Source of the DNA: Cyanobium sp. CZS25K
GTDB taxonomy: Bacteria > Cyanobacteriota > Cyanobacteriia > PCC-6307 > Cyanobiaceae
Reading direction: 5' to 3'
NCBI GenBank assembly: GCA_030373325.1
Contig: JAUCZB010000015.1
Coordinates: forward strand, 1 to 64,000
DNA length: 64,000 nt
The notes beneath the pieces are model-generated. The model saw only the letters and a program-made list of their open reading frames with translations, was not told the origin of the DNA and searched no databases. The translations under genes and the position numbers were made by a program. Shown in pieces: positions 32,002 to 42,714 of this stretch; positions within the stretch are counted from its first letter, which is position 1; each line of letters opens with the position of its first letter.

Positions 32002-33177
32002 ATGGCCAGCCCCTCCCCCTTTGACGTCATCGCCGTGGTGCCCCCCGGACTGGAGGAGCCGGCGGCGGCCGAACTCGCGGCCCTCGGGGCCAGCGCGGTG
32101 CGCCCCCTCCGGCGTGCGGTGGCCCTGCGGGCTGACCCGGCCACCTTCTACCGGCTGCACCTGCAGGCCCGGCTGCCGTTCCGCTTCCTGCGTCAGCTGG
32201 CCCGCTTCCCCTGCCACGGCAGAGAGGACCTCTACGAGGGTGTGCAGCGGGCTGCTGACTGGGAGCGCTGGCTGCCGCCGCAGCTGAGCTTCCGGGTGGA
32301 GGCCAGCGGCAGCGCGGGCGGCCTCAACCACAGCCACTACAGCGCCCTGCAGGTGAAGAACGCCCTGGTCGACCTTCAGCGACACCTCTGGGGGAAACGC
32401 TCCTCGGTGGATCTGGACGATCCCGATGTGGTGCTGCACCTGCACCTCAGCCCCGGGCGGCCCGGCGGCGCCGGTCCCGAGGCGGTGCTGAGCCTCGATG
32501 GCGGCGGCGCCAGCCTGCACCGGCGTGGTTACCGGGCCGCCATGGGCCTGGCCCCCCTCAAGGAGAACCTGGCCGCCGGGCTGATCGCCCACACTGGTTG
32601 GGACGGGCGCGTGCCGCTGGCCGATCCCTTCTGCGGTTCCGGCACCCTGCTGATCGAGGCCGCCTGCCGGGCCCTGGGGCGGGCCCCCGGCCTGGAGCGC
32701 GACTTCAGCCTCGAGCGCTGGCCCGATTTCGATGCCGCCCTGTGGACGCAGGAGCGATCCGTCGCCGTCGCCCTGGCCCGCCACACTCTGGCGGATGGCC
32801 AGCCCCTGGCGCCGATCGTCGGGATGGAGCGGGAGGCCAACGTGCTGGCCATGGCCCGCACCAATGCGGCAGCGGCCGGTGTGGCCGACTGGATCGACCT
32901 GCAGCAGGGGGACTGCCGCGATTTCCGCCCCCCGGACGCACCCGGCGTCCTGGTGTGCAACCCGCCCTATGGCGACCGGCTCGGCGCCGATGACGACCTG
33001 GAGGCGCTCTATGGCGATCTGGGGCGGATGCTGAAGCAGCGCTGCGGCGGCTGGACCCTGTGGCTGCTGAGCGGCAACCCCGCGCTCACGGGCGCCCTGC
33101 GCATGAAGGCCAGCCGTCGCGTGCCGGTGAGCAATGGCGGCATCGACTGCCGCTGGCTCCGCTACGACATCCGCTGA
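32002..33177 (+). CDS. THUMP-domain class I RNA methyltransferase (RlmL/Trm11 group)
   Basis: The ATG at 32002 (MASPSPFDVIAVVPPGLEEP) is chosen because upstream codons run back toward the tmRNA gene. The N-terminal 190 residues form a ferredoxin-like/THUMP module. After the linker HRRGYRAAMGLAPLKENLAA come the methyltransferase motifs: DPFCGSGTLLIEAACRALG (SAM loop, about residue 210), EREANVLAMARTNAAAAGV and the catalytic NPPYGDRLG. The family makes N2-methylguanosine in 23S rRNA (G2445 in E. coli RlmL) or in tRNA. The C-terminal RlmK half of the E. coli fusion is absent, as is usual outside gammaproteobacteria. Confidence 0.88.
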   Translation: MASPSPFDVIAVVPPGLEEPAAAELAALGASAVRPLRRAVALRADPATFYRLHLQARLPFRFLRQLARFPCHGREDLYEGVQRAADWERWLPPQLSFRVEASGSAGGLNHSHYSALQVKNALVDLQRHLWGKRSSVDLDDPDVVLHLHLSPGRPGGAGPEAVLSLDGGGASLHRRGYRAAMGLAPLKENLAAGLIAHTGWDGRVPLADPFCGSGTLLIEAACRALGRAPGLERDFSLERWPDFDAALWTQERSVAVALARHTLADGQPLAPIVGMEREANVLAMARTNAAAAGVADWIDLQQGDCRDFRPPDAPGVLVCNPPYGDRLGADDDLEALYGDLGRMLKQRCGGWTLWLLSGNPALTGALRMKASRRVPVSNGGIDCRWLRYDIR

Positions 33178-33265
33178 GCCCCGGGGCGCCTCGCCCCGAG
33201 CAGCGGGTGCGCGGCAGTCCTGCTAGCGGTGGATCCTGCACCCGCCTCCAGCCACCCAACCCGCC

Positions 33266-34912
33266 ATGGCCTCGCTCTTTGAAACGCTCAAGCAGGAGGC
33301 CCTCGCCGTGGAGCGGGATCCGGCCTGCGCCACCGGCACGGCGACGGTGGCGCTGCTGCAGGAGTGGCTGACCCACCACGAACCCGTTCTCAGCGCCCGC
33401 AAGCTGGCGGCACCCACGGAATTCAACGGCACCCTGATGCAGTGGTTCCACTGGTACAGCGACGCCGACGGTGGCCACTGGCGACGGCTGCGGCAGGAAG
33501 CCCCGGCCCTGGCGGCGGCCGGCATCACGGCCCTGTGGCTGCCACCGGCCGGCAAGGGCGGCAGCGTCTGGGACGTGGGCTACGGCGCCTACGACCTCTT
33601 CGATCTGGGTGAGTTCGACCAGAAGGGCACGGTGCGCACCAAGTACGGCACCAAGGACGAGTACCTGGCGGCTGTCGGCGCCTGCCAGGCCGCCGGGATG
33701 CAGGTGTACGCCGATGTGGTGTTCAACCACAAGCTGTTCGGTGACGACCAGGAGGACTATCTCGCCACCCCCTACGACCCCGCTGACCGCAACCGGCCCC
33801 TCGGCGACGAACGCACCATCCGCGCCTGGACGAGCTTCCGCTTCGATGGCCGCGGCGACCGCTATTCGTCGATGCAGTGGCACTGGTACCACTTCGACGG
33901 CGTCGATCACAACAGCCTCGATCCGGACTTCCATGCCGTGTGGCGCACCCACGGGGCCGGCTTCGAGGCCAACGTGGATCTGGAGAAGGGAAATTACGAC
34001 TACCTGATGGGCTGCGATCTCAACGTGAACCATCCGGAGGTGCGCGGCGAGCTCAAGGCCTGGGGGCGCTGGGCCCTGGAGCACATCGGCGCCGACGGCT
34101 TTCGCATCGACGCGATCAAGCACATCGCCAGCGACTTCTTCATCGACTGGATCAGCGACCTGGAAAGCCACGTGGGCCGCGATCTGTTCGTGGTGGGCGA
34201 GTACTGGACCTACGACCTGCAGGCCCTCCACTGGTATGCGGCCAACAGCGGCGGGCACATGAGCCTGTTCGATGCGCCGCTGCACATGAACTTCCACCAG
34301 GCCAGCCGCAGCGGCGGCCACTACGACATGCGCCGGCTGCTCGACGGCACCCTGATGCAGCAGTTGCCCCTGCTGGCGGTGACCCTGGTGGAGAACCACG
34401 ACACCCAGCCGCTGCAGGCGCTGGAGTCGGTGGTGGAGGCCTGGTTCAAACCCCTCGCCTATGCCGTGATCCTGCTGCGCGACCAGGGCTATCCCTGCAT
34501 CTTCCATGCCGATTACTACGGCGCCGACTACACCGACACGAAAGATGGCCAGTCGTACCGGATCGTGCTGCCCAGCCACCGCTTCCTGATCGACCGCTTC
34601 CTGCTGGCCCGCAGCCACTGCGCCTATGGCCCCCAGTACGACTACCTCGACCACGTCAACACCATCGGCTGGACACGTCTGGGCACCCCCGGCCACCCCG
34701 GGGCCATGGCGGTGCTGATGAGCGACGGGCCCGCCGGCCGCAAGTGGATGGAGGTGGGCAAGCGCCACACCAGCTTCCGCGACCTGACCGGCCACATCCA
34801 GTGGCCGATCACCACCAACGGCGACGGCTGGGCGGAATGGCACTGCCCGGGGGGCTCGGTGTCGGTGTGGGTGGAGGCGGACGCCCTGACTGAAATGGGG
34901 GTGACACCCTGA
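33266..34912 (+). CDS. GH13 alpha-amylase, intracellular
   Basis: The 548-residue enzyme has an 80-residue N-terminal extension, then the GH13 barrel starting GTLMQWFHWYSDADGGHWRR. Conserved regions are VYADVVFNHK (region I), DGFRIDAIKHI with nucleophile Asp near residue 285 (II), VVGEYW with acid/base Glu near 312 (III) and VENHDTQ (IV). There is no signal peptide, so it acts in the cytoplasm, probably on glycogen-derived or maltooligosaccharide chains. The sequence style (LMQWFHWY, DVGYGAYDLFDLGEF) is that of subfamily GH13_5, liquefying and maltohexaose-forming enzymes. It stands alone between the methyltransferase and the convergent SWIM gene. Confidence 0.9.
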   Translation: MASLFETLKQEALAVERDPACATGTATVALLQEWLTHHEPVLSARKLAAPTEFNGTLMQWFHWYSDADGGHWRRLRQEAPALAAAGITALWLPPAGKGGSVWDVGYGAYDLFDLGEFDQKGTVRTKYGTKDEYLAAVGACQAAGMQVYADVVFNHKLFGDDQEDYLATPYDPADRNRPLGDERTIRAWTSFRFDGRGDRYSSMQWHWYHFDGVDHNSLDPDFHAVWRTHGAGFEANVDLEKGNYDYLMGCDLNVNHPEVRGELKAWGRWALEHIGADGFRIDAIKHIASDFFIDWISDLESHVGRDLFVVGEYWTYDLQALHWYAANSGGHMSLFDAPLHMNFHQASRSGGHYDMRRLLDGTLMQQLPLLAVTLVENHDTQPLQALESVVEAWFKPLAYAVILLRDQGYPCIFHADYYGADYTDTKDGQSYRIVLPSHRFLIDRFLLARSHCAYGPQYDYLDHVNTIGWTRLGTPGHPGAMAVLMSDGPAGRKWMEVGKRHTSFRDLTGHIQWPITTNGDGWAEWHCPGGSVSVWVEADALTEMGVTP

Positions 34913-34923
34913 AGGCGGGGTCC

Positions 34924-35687
34924 TCAGCCCTTTGTCTCGTCGTCCGGCTCCGCCGGCGGTGTGGTGATCGCGCCGTAAAGCCCCACCAGCCCCTGCGCCA
35001 AGGTCTCCGGCACCGGGATCGGCCCCAGTCGCTCCAGCACCCGGGCGGGTGGATCCGGCGGCAGGGGATCTGGAATCACCAGGCGCTCACCAGGCCGGGC
35101 CACCAGCCCCTGGGGCCACCACGGGGGCAAGCCCTCCTCAGGCCCATCGGCCGCCGTGGCCTTCGCGGTCGGCCGCAGCCGTCGCATGAGCTCATCCCGC
35201 TGGCGCCCGCGCCAGGCCAGCAGTTGCCAGGGGTCGTCATCGAGCCGCTGGGCGAACACATGGAGGCTGGCGGCGATGTGCTTGCAGGGCACCTCCCAGT
35301 CCGGACAACTGCACTCGGCCTCCAGCTCGCCCCAGCGCGAAGGGAACAGATCCACCCCCGCCTGCCGAAAGCCTGCTTCGAGATCCTCGGGCACCTCGCC
35401 GGCCAGCAGCTTCGCCGCCCAGCCCAACCGCTGGCGGAACACCGCCTCGATCGCCTCCCACTCCTCTGCGTCGGGCAGCTCCGTTTCCACCGTGACCTTG
35501 TAGGGGGTGCGCCGCGAACCCTGCACCCGGGCCACCAGGCGCCCCGGGCCCACCTCCAGGTCCAGCACCTGGCCACTTCTTGCGTAGCGCCGGCCTCGCT
35601 CCATCCGGCCGCCCAGCCCATAGCCCTCGAGCACGTCGATGAACCGCTGCGACCACCAGCGCCTTGCCGGGGGCGGCTGGCGCGGGC

Positions 35688-35691
<4 letters not shown>
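34924..35691 (-). CDS. SWIM zinc-finger protein
   Basis: The 255-residue protein starts at the ATG at 35691, overlapping the SNF2 stop (ATGA). Its SWIM motif ECSCPDWEVPCKH (CxCx6CxH, near residue 130) should bind zinc and contact DNA or protein. The N-terminal part (RYARSGQVLDLEVGPGRLVA, RVQGSRRTPYKVTVE) is the usual companion region of SWIM proteins paired with SNF2 ATPases in bacteria. The C-terminus is Pro-rich. Co-translation with the SNF2 protein implies a shared complex, likely in DNA or transcription remodelling; the substrate is unknown. Confidence 0.88.
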
Positions 35692-38432
<2,741 letters not shown>

Positions 38433-38871
38433 GGACCGGCTGGATGGGCGATCACCTTGACCCTGACGCTAGGGGCGATGGCCTCAGCTGGACCGGTGGC
38501 GGCATGACCTACGGAAGGTCCGGTACCGAACCGAAGCTCACGATCGATGGCTGAGGGTTTGCTCGTTCCCTGGAACAGGCGGCAGAGGCCAGGCTTGTTC
38601 GTGCGCTGGTTTGATCTGGGCCATACCCATCCAGGTGGGATCAAGGAGCTTCATGACACGCCCCGATTCAGTCGACGCACCCTGACCACCCTCCTGCCAG
38701 GCAGCAATCTTCCATTTCGCCAATCGCAATCACGGCCAGCCATCTGCTGAACACGATTGCGACGTCTCAGTCTCTGGCTAACTCCAGGGATCCGTCGGCA
38801 GAGCCGCCTCCTCAACACAGAGCCGCCTCCCGCCTGATCCTGTGCAGGGTGATCGCTCCATGACCATGCCG
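38433..38871. other. 439-nt intergenic region
   Basis: I see no gene. There is a short direct repeat (acagagccgcctcc, twice between about 38800 and 38835). The promoter for the SNF2/SWIM operon should be at the left end. Confidence 0.4.
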
Positions 38872-39363
38872 CTAACGCCAGGTTCTCTGCATCAGCAGTT
38901 GCGGCTCCACGCTCTCCACCCCATCGATCGACCTCAGCGCCGAGAGACCACTCAGGGCCTCGGCGATGCTGCCGGAGCTGGCGCAGATCCAGGCCCCTTG
39001 GGGTGCGTAATCGAGCTCCCGGGTGATGGTGAAGCCCGCCTGCTGAAGGGCTTCACGGTGTGCGGCCACCGTTTCTCCTGCCCGGAAGCGCAGAAAGACC
39101 TGACCCGTGGGCACCGCCAGGGAGTCTCCCCCCAGCGGTGCGTAGACCGGACTGAGCGCCTGACCAGGGGCAAGGGGAGTGGCAGGAGAAGCCCGGACAA
39201 TGGTGATCGCCTCCGTCTCGAACACCACTTCGGCCTCCTCCTCGCCCAGAGGCTCCCCATGCCGCGCGAAATAGCCGGGCTTCTGCTCATACACCACAGC
39301 ATTCGCCGCTCCCGCCGCAATCCGCTGGGGGAATCCATCGAACAGCCCATCTGCCTGGCTCAT
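38872..39363 (-). CDS. stand-alone subtilase-propeptide-like protein
   Basis: The 163-residue protein has no signal peptide. Its C-terminal half (QVFLRFRAGETVAAHREALQ, QAGFTITRELDYAPQGAWIC, GVESVEPQLL) follows the same pattern as the N-terminal part of the subtilase encoded divergently at 39771 (NLFIKFEDDAEADACEALLQ, RHGLGIKRALSYARHAYFVA, ESVELCHPEL). That part looks like the I9-type propeptide, which acts as intramolecular chaperone and inhibitor. A separate copy could inhibit or help fold the protease in trans. The ATG at 39363 is the last of three ATGs in an 11-nt tandem repeat. Function is inferred from this internal comparison. Confidence 0.6.
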   Translation of the reverse strand: MSQADGLFDGFPQRIAAGAANAVVYEQKPGYFARHGEPLGEEEAEVVFETEAITIVRASPATPLAPGQALSPVYAPLGGDSLAVPTGQVFLRFRAGETVAAHREALQQAGFTITRELDYAPQGAWICASSGSIAEALSGLSALRSIDGVESVEPQLLMQRTWR

Positions 39364-39415
39364 GTCGTGCTCATGTCGTGCTCATGTCGTGCTGATGTCG
39401 TGCTGATGTCAGTGG
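39361..39415 (-). repeat. 11-nt tandem repeat forming coupled mini-ORFs before a start codon
   Basis: Five units of an 11-nt repeat (minus strand AGCACGACATG) precede the propeptide-like gene. Two of the upstream units carry ATG, each reading ATG AGC ACG ACA TGA. The stop of each overlaps the next ATG as ATGA, so two four-codon ORFs lead by overlap to the real start. The two outermost units have ATC instead of ATG, and the last is imperfect. Confidence 0.75.
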
Positions 39416-39770
39416 CTGCCAGCAACAGGCAGGCCAAGCCTTGAGAGGTCCATCGACGACGCTCAAGGCTAGCGACTCTGACCTCCTGAGCCGTCATCGA
39501 TGCTGACCAGGAGCGGCCCCGCCAGCAAGACATCGGCGGAAGAAGCATGAAGTTTTTCTGGGCTGGTTACGTCAGATCAAGACCTTTCGGGCCAGCGTGA
39601 ATCTCACGATCGAATGGATCGAGAATGGTTGCCATCGCCACGATTCTCCTGCCGTCCAGGCGGATTGTCCTTGTATCCAAGCCTGACGTCCATCGAATCT
39701 TCGCCGGTCAGTGGCCTGCGTTCGCCCTCCAAGCCTTCATTCCAGCTGACAGTCACCAGGAGATTTCCCC
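39416..39770. other. divergent intergenic region with ribosome-binding site
   Basis: No gene is seen. It should hold promoters for the propeptide-like gene (left) and the subtilase (right). A good Shine-Dalgarno sequence, AGGAG at 39758-39762, lies eight bases before the subtilase ATG, stronger than in most neighbours. Confidence 0.5.
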
Positions 39771-41759
39771 ATGGTTCAGGTTCGCTATGGCGGCAAAGAC
39801 GCTGCCCCCTTTGCGCTGGAAGTCAGCGACAATCACCTCGTTGTGCGGACCCTGAATCGCCAGGCGGTGATGCCGGATCGGCCGTTCGAAGTGTCCCCCG
39901 TCAGCGCCGAGGCCCACCGGATTCTCGATCAGTTCCAGACCCTCACCCGCTTCCGCGAAGCGGGCGTCGAATTGCTGGGCACGAAAACCCTCCAGGTCGA
40001 TGGCGCCCTGCGGGACACCGCCCGCAGCCTGCTCAAGACGGAACCGGGGATTGACTTTGCCGGCCGCGTTCTGGCCGATGCCAACGGCCGGCCCGTGGTC
40101 TACACGGAGAATCTCTTCATCAAGTTCGAGGACGATGCGGAGGCCGACGCCTGTGAGGCACTCTTGCAGCGCCATGGCCTCGGCATCAAGCGTGCCCTCA
40201 GCTATGCCCGCCATGCCTATTTCGTGGCAGCCCCCACCAACAGCGGCCTCACCGTGTTCGAGATCGCCGACACCCTGCTGGGCGAAGAGAGCGTCGAACT
40301 CTGTCACCCGGAACTGGTGAGCCTGAACCGACACCGTCGTCAGGCATTCCCGCCCCAGTGGCATCTCAGGGCCACCACGGTGAACGGCCGGCTCGTGGAT
40401 GCCCATGCCGATGTGGAGGCGGCCTGGTCCCTCAGCGATGGGACCGGGGCGATCATCGCGGTGGTGGACGACGGCATCGACATCGACCATGAGGAATTCC
40501 GCTCCTCCGGCAAGATCATTGCCCCGCGGGACGTGACGCGGCAGAGCAGCGACCCCCGGCCCGGCCGCGATGACGATCACGGCACGGCCTGTGCTGGGGT
40601 GGCCTGCGCCAACGGCCAGTTCGGTGCCACGGGCGTGGCCCCCGGCGCCCGGCTGATTCCGATCCGGCTGGCCTCCGGTCTGGGCTCCCAGGCGGAAGCG
40701 GAGGCCTTCGTGTGGGCGGCGCGCAACGGCGCCGATGTGATCTCCTGCAGCTGGGGACCCGCCGATGGCGCCTGGTGGGACCCGAACGATCCGGCGCACC
40801 GGCAGGTGGTGCCCCTGCCGGATTCCACCCGGCTGGCGATGGACTACGCGATCAACCAGGGCCGCAGCGGCAAGGGCTGCGTGATCGTGTTCGCCGCCGG
40901 CAACGGCAACGAAAGCGTCGACAACGACGGCTATGCCAGCTACTCCCGGGTGATCGCCGTCGCGGCCTGCAACGACCAGTCGAAACGCAGCGCCTACAGC
41001 GACTTCGGCCAAGCCGTGTGGTGCAGCTTCCCCAGCAACGACGGCCGGCCCTCGCTGACGCCCGGGATCTGGACCACCGACCGTTCCGGCGGACTGGGCT
41101 ACAACCAGGGCACCACGCAGAAGGGCGACCCGTCGGGCCACTACAGCAATTCCTTCGGCGGCACCTCCAGCGCCTGCCCCGGGGTGGCCGGGGTGGCGGC
41201 CCTGGTCGTGGCCCGCAATCCGGCCCTGCGCTGGGATCAGGTGCGGGAGATCCTGCGGCAGTCGTGCATCAGGATCGATACCGCCGGCGGCAGCTACGAC
41301 GCCGATGGGCACAGTCCGCTCTACGGCTACGGACGGGTCAGCGCCCGCAAGGCGGTGGAGCTGGCGCTGCCGCCCCAGCCGGCGGCCGCCCTGGTGTTCC
41401 AGGTGGTGCAGGATGTGCCGATCAACGACTTCCAGACCGCCAGCCTGAGCCTGCCGGTCGCCGGCCCCGGCCCGCTGACGTCGATCCAGGTGGCGGTGGA
41501 TCTGGATCACACCTACATCGGTGATCTGGTGCTCCAACTGCTGCCACCGGCGGCCATGGGGGTGGCTGCGGTGCTGCTGCACAATCGCGCCGGCGGCGGC
41601 ACCGACAACCTCAAGATCACCTACGACGAGGTGAATGTGCCGGCCCTCGCCGCCCTCAAGGGCAGGGATCCCTCCGGACGCTGGACCCTGGAGGTGAGCG
41701 ACACGGCCCGGGCTGACCGGGGCACCCTGCGCAGCCTCAGGCTGGAGATGACGTTCTGA
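39771..41759 (+). CDS. subtilisin-like serine protease with P-domain
   Basis: The 662-residue protein starts with about 190 residues that include a propeptide-like section. The S8 catalytic domain follows, with Asp near 232 (IIAVVDDGIDIDHEEF), His near 268 (DDDHGTACAGVACANG) and Ser near 466 (FGGTSSACPGVAGVAALVVA). The last 120 residues form a proprotein-convertase P-domain (IQVAVDLDHTYIGDLVLQLL, GRWTLEVSDTARADRGTL). The layout is like kexin-type proteases. No signal peptide is seen, so it may stay inside or leave by a non-Sec path. The divergent neighbour resembles its propeptide, suggesting trans control. Confidence 0.92.
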   Translation: MVQVRYGGKDAAPFALEVSDNHLVVRTLNRQAVMPDRPFEVSPVSAEAHRILDQFQTLTRFREAGVELLGTKTLQVDGALRDTARSLLKTEPGIDFAGRVLADANGRPVVYTENLFIKFEDDAEADACEALLQRHGLGIKRALSYARHAYFVAAPTNSGLTVFEIADTLLGEESVELCHPELVSLNRHRRQAFPPQWHLRATTVNGRLVDAHADVEAAWSLSDGTGAIIAVVDDGIDIDHEEFRSSGKIIAPRDVTRQSSDPRPGRDDDHGTACAGVACANGQFGATGVAPGARLIPIRLASGLGSQAEAEAFVWAARNGADVISCSWGPADGAWWDPNDPAHRQVVPLPDSTRLAMDYAINQGRSGKGCVIVFAAGNGNESVDNDGYASYSRVIAVAACNDQSKRSAYSDFGQAVWCSFPSNDGRPSLTPGIWTTDRSGGLGYNQGTTQKGDPSGHYSNSFGGTSSACPGVAGVAALVVARNPALRWDQVREILRQSCIRIDTAGGSYDADGHSPLYGYGRVSARKAVELALPPQPAAALVFQVVQDVPINDFQTASLSLPVAGPGPLTSIQVAVDLDHTYIGDLVLQLLPPAAMGVAAVLLHNRAGGGTDNLKITYDEVNVPALAALKGRDPSGRWTLEVSDTARADRGTLRSLRLEMTF

Positions 41760-41808
41760 GCCTGGGGAGGGGCCTCGGATGGAATCGCATCAGTTGATGC
41801 CACTGAGC

Positions 41809-42174
41809 TCAGAACTTCCCGGTCAACGCCCGGGTGGTGCGCATCAGCCCGGCAGTGGTTTCGGGAAGGTAGGGGCCCTTGAGCATCTGGCCGCCGATGC
41901 GCAGGCTGATCCCGGCCAGCACCACATCAATGGCGGCCACGGCCGCCGCGGCCTGCAACCAGCTCAGGGAGAACGCCTCCCGGAGCCAGAGCAACAGCAC
42001 CAGCTCGGCCGCCACCAGCGCCAGGGTCATCAGGGTGAGGCCCATGCCGAGCATCACCCCGCCACCCACCAGCCGGCGTTTCTCGCGGTCGGCCTCCTGC
42101 AGGGCGATGCGCACGTGCAGGTCCATCACCGAGCTGATCAGCGCCGTGACGCGAGCGAAGTTCTGGCCCTTCAT
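41809..42174 (-). CDS. phage-holin-superfamily/YqjE-like membrane protein
   Basis: The 121-residue protein has a soluble N-terminal helix (ARVTALISSVMDLHVRIALQ, EADREKRRL) and two transmembrane segments (VMLGMGLTLMTLALVAAELV and AAAAVAAIDVVLAGISL). This is the form of the holin_3_6/YqjE family, cell-envelope proteins of unknown role that are normally found beside a DUF883/YqjD-type protein. That is the case here: the start overlaps the preceding gene's stop by ATGA. A true lysis holin is unlikely in this setting. Confidence 0.8.
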   Translation of the reverse strand: MKGQNFARVTALISSVMDLHVRIALQEADREKRRLVGGGVMLGMGLTLMTLALVAAELVLLLWLREAFSLSWLQAAAAVAAIDVVLAGISLRIGGQMLKGPYLPETTAGLMRTTRALTGKF

Positions 42175-42635
42175 GCCGAACGCCGACCCGACGACAGCAG
42201 CAGCCCCACCAGCAGCCCCACGCCGGCGGCGATGCCCAGGGCCATCAGCGGCCGCTCCCGCACCGGCTTCTCGATCCGGGGCCGCAGGGTTGTGTTGAGC
42301 TCATCGAGAAGGTGTTCGAGCTGCTCCTCGAGGGGCCGCAGCGAATCCACCACGTGGCCTGCCTGCTCACCGGTCACGTTGACCAGGTCGAGCAGCTGCT
42401 GCCGTACGCCGGCGGTGGTGACGCCGCTCTGACGGCTGATCACCTCCACCACGTGGTCGAAGCTGCCCCGGGTGGCCTCCAGGGTGTGGCGGGCCACCTC
42501 GGGCCATTCCTTCTGGATGCTGGGCAGCAGGCTCTCGAACCGTTCCCGGAACTGGTTCTGCACCTGCTGGGCCTCGCCGGACCCGGCGGGCGCCGGTGCC
42601 GTTTCCTCGGCGGGACGGGTGGTGTCCGTGTCCAT
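42171..42635 (-). CDS. DUF883/YqjD-like membrane-anchored helical protein
   Basis: The ATG at 42635 is preferred over one 11 codons earlier. The 154-residue protein is acidic and helical, with long amphipathic stretches (QNQFRERFESLLPSIQKEWP, GEQAGHVVDSLRPLEEQLEH). It ends in RPLMALGIAAGVGLLVGLLL plus SSGRR, the C-terminal membrane anchor typical of YqjD/ElaB proteins, which in E. coli tether ribosomes to the membrane in stationary phase. The YqjE-like gene follows with an ATGA overlap. It diverges from smc, and the 79 nt between hold both promoters. Confidence 0.8.
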   Translation of the reverse strand: MDTDTTRPAEETAPAPAGSGEAQQVQNQFRERFESLLPSIQKEWPEVARHTLEATRGSFDHVVEVISRQSGVTTAGVRQQLLDLVNVTGEQAGHVVDSLRPLEEQLEHLLDELNTTLRPRIEKPVRERPLMALGIAAGVGLLVGLLLSSGRRSA

Positions 42636-42714
42636 GGGGCGCTCCGTGCGACAGCTGCACCGCATCACCGTAGGAAGCAGGGCTTGTGATCGTCAGCACC
42701 TCGGCTAAATTGCG

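Noticed and set aside
33086..34843. 585-codon minus-strand frame opposite the GH13 gene
   Set aside because: Antisense of strongly biased codons; the amylase has all four conserved regions.
39753..41582. Long minus-strand open frame opposite the subtilase
   Set aside because: Composition is His/Gly/Ala/Arg noise typical of antisense frames in high-GC DNA; the + strand has full catalytic motifs.
41809..42174. Phage lysis holin
   Set aside because: It is coupled to a DUF883/YqjD-like gene beside smc, the usual host setting of YqjE-type proteins, and no endolysin is near.
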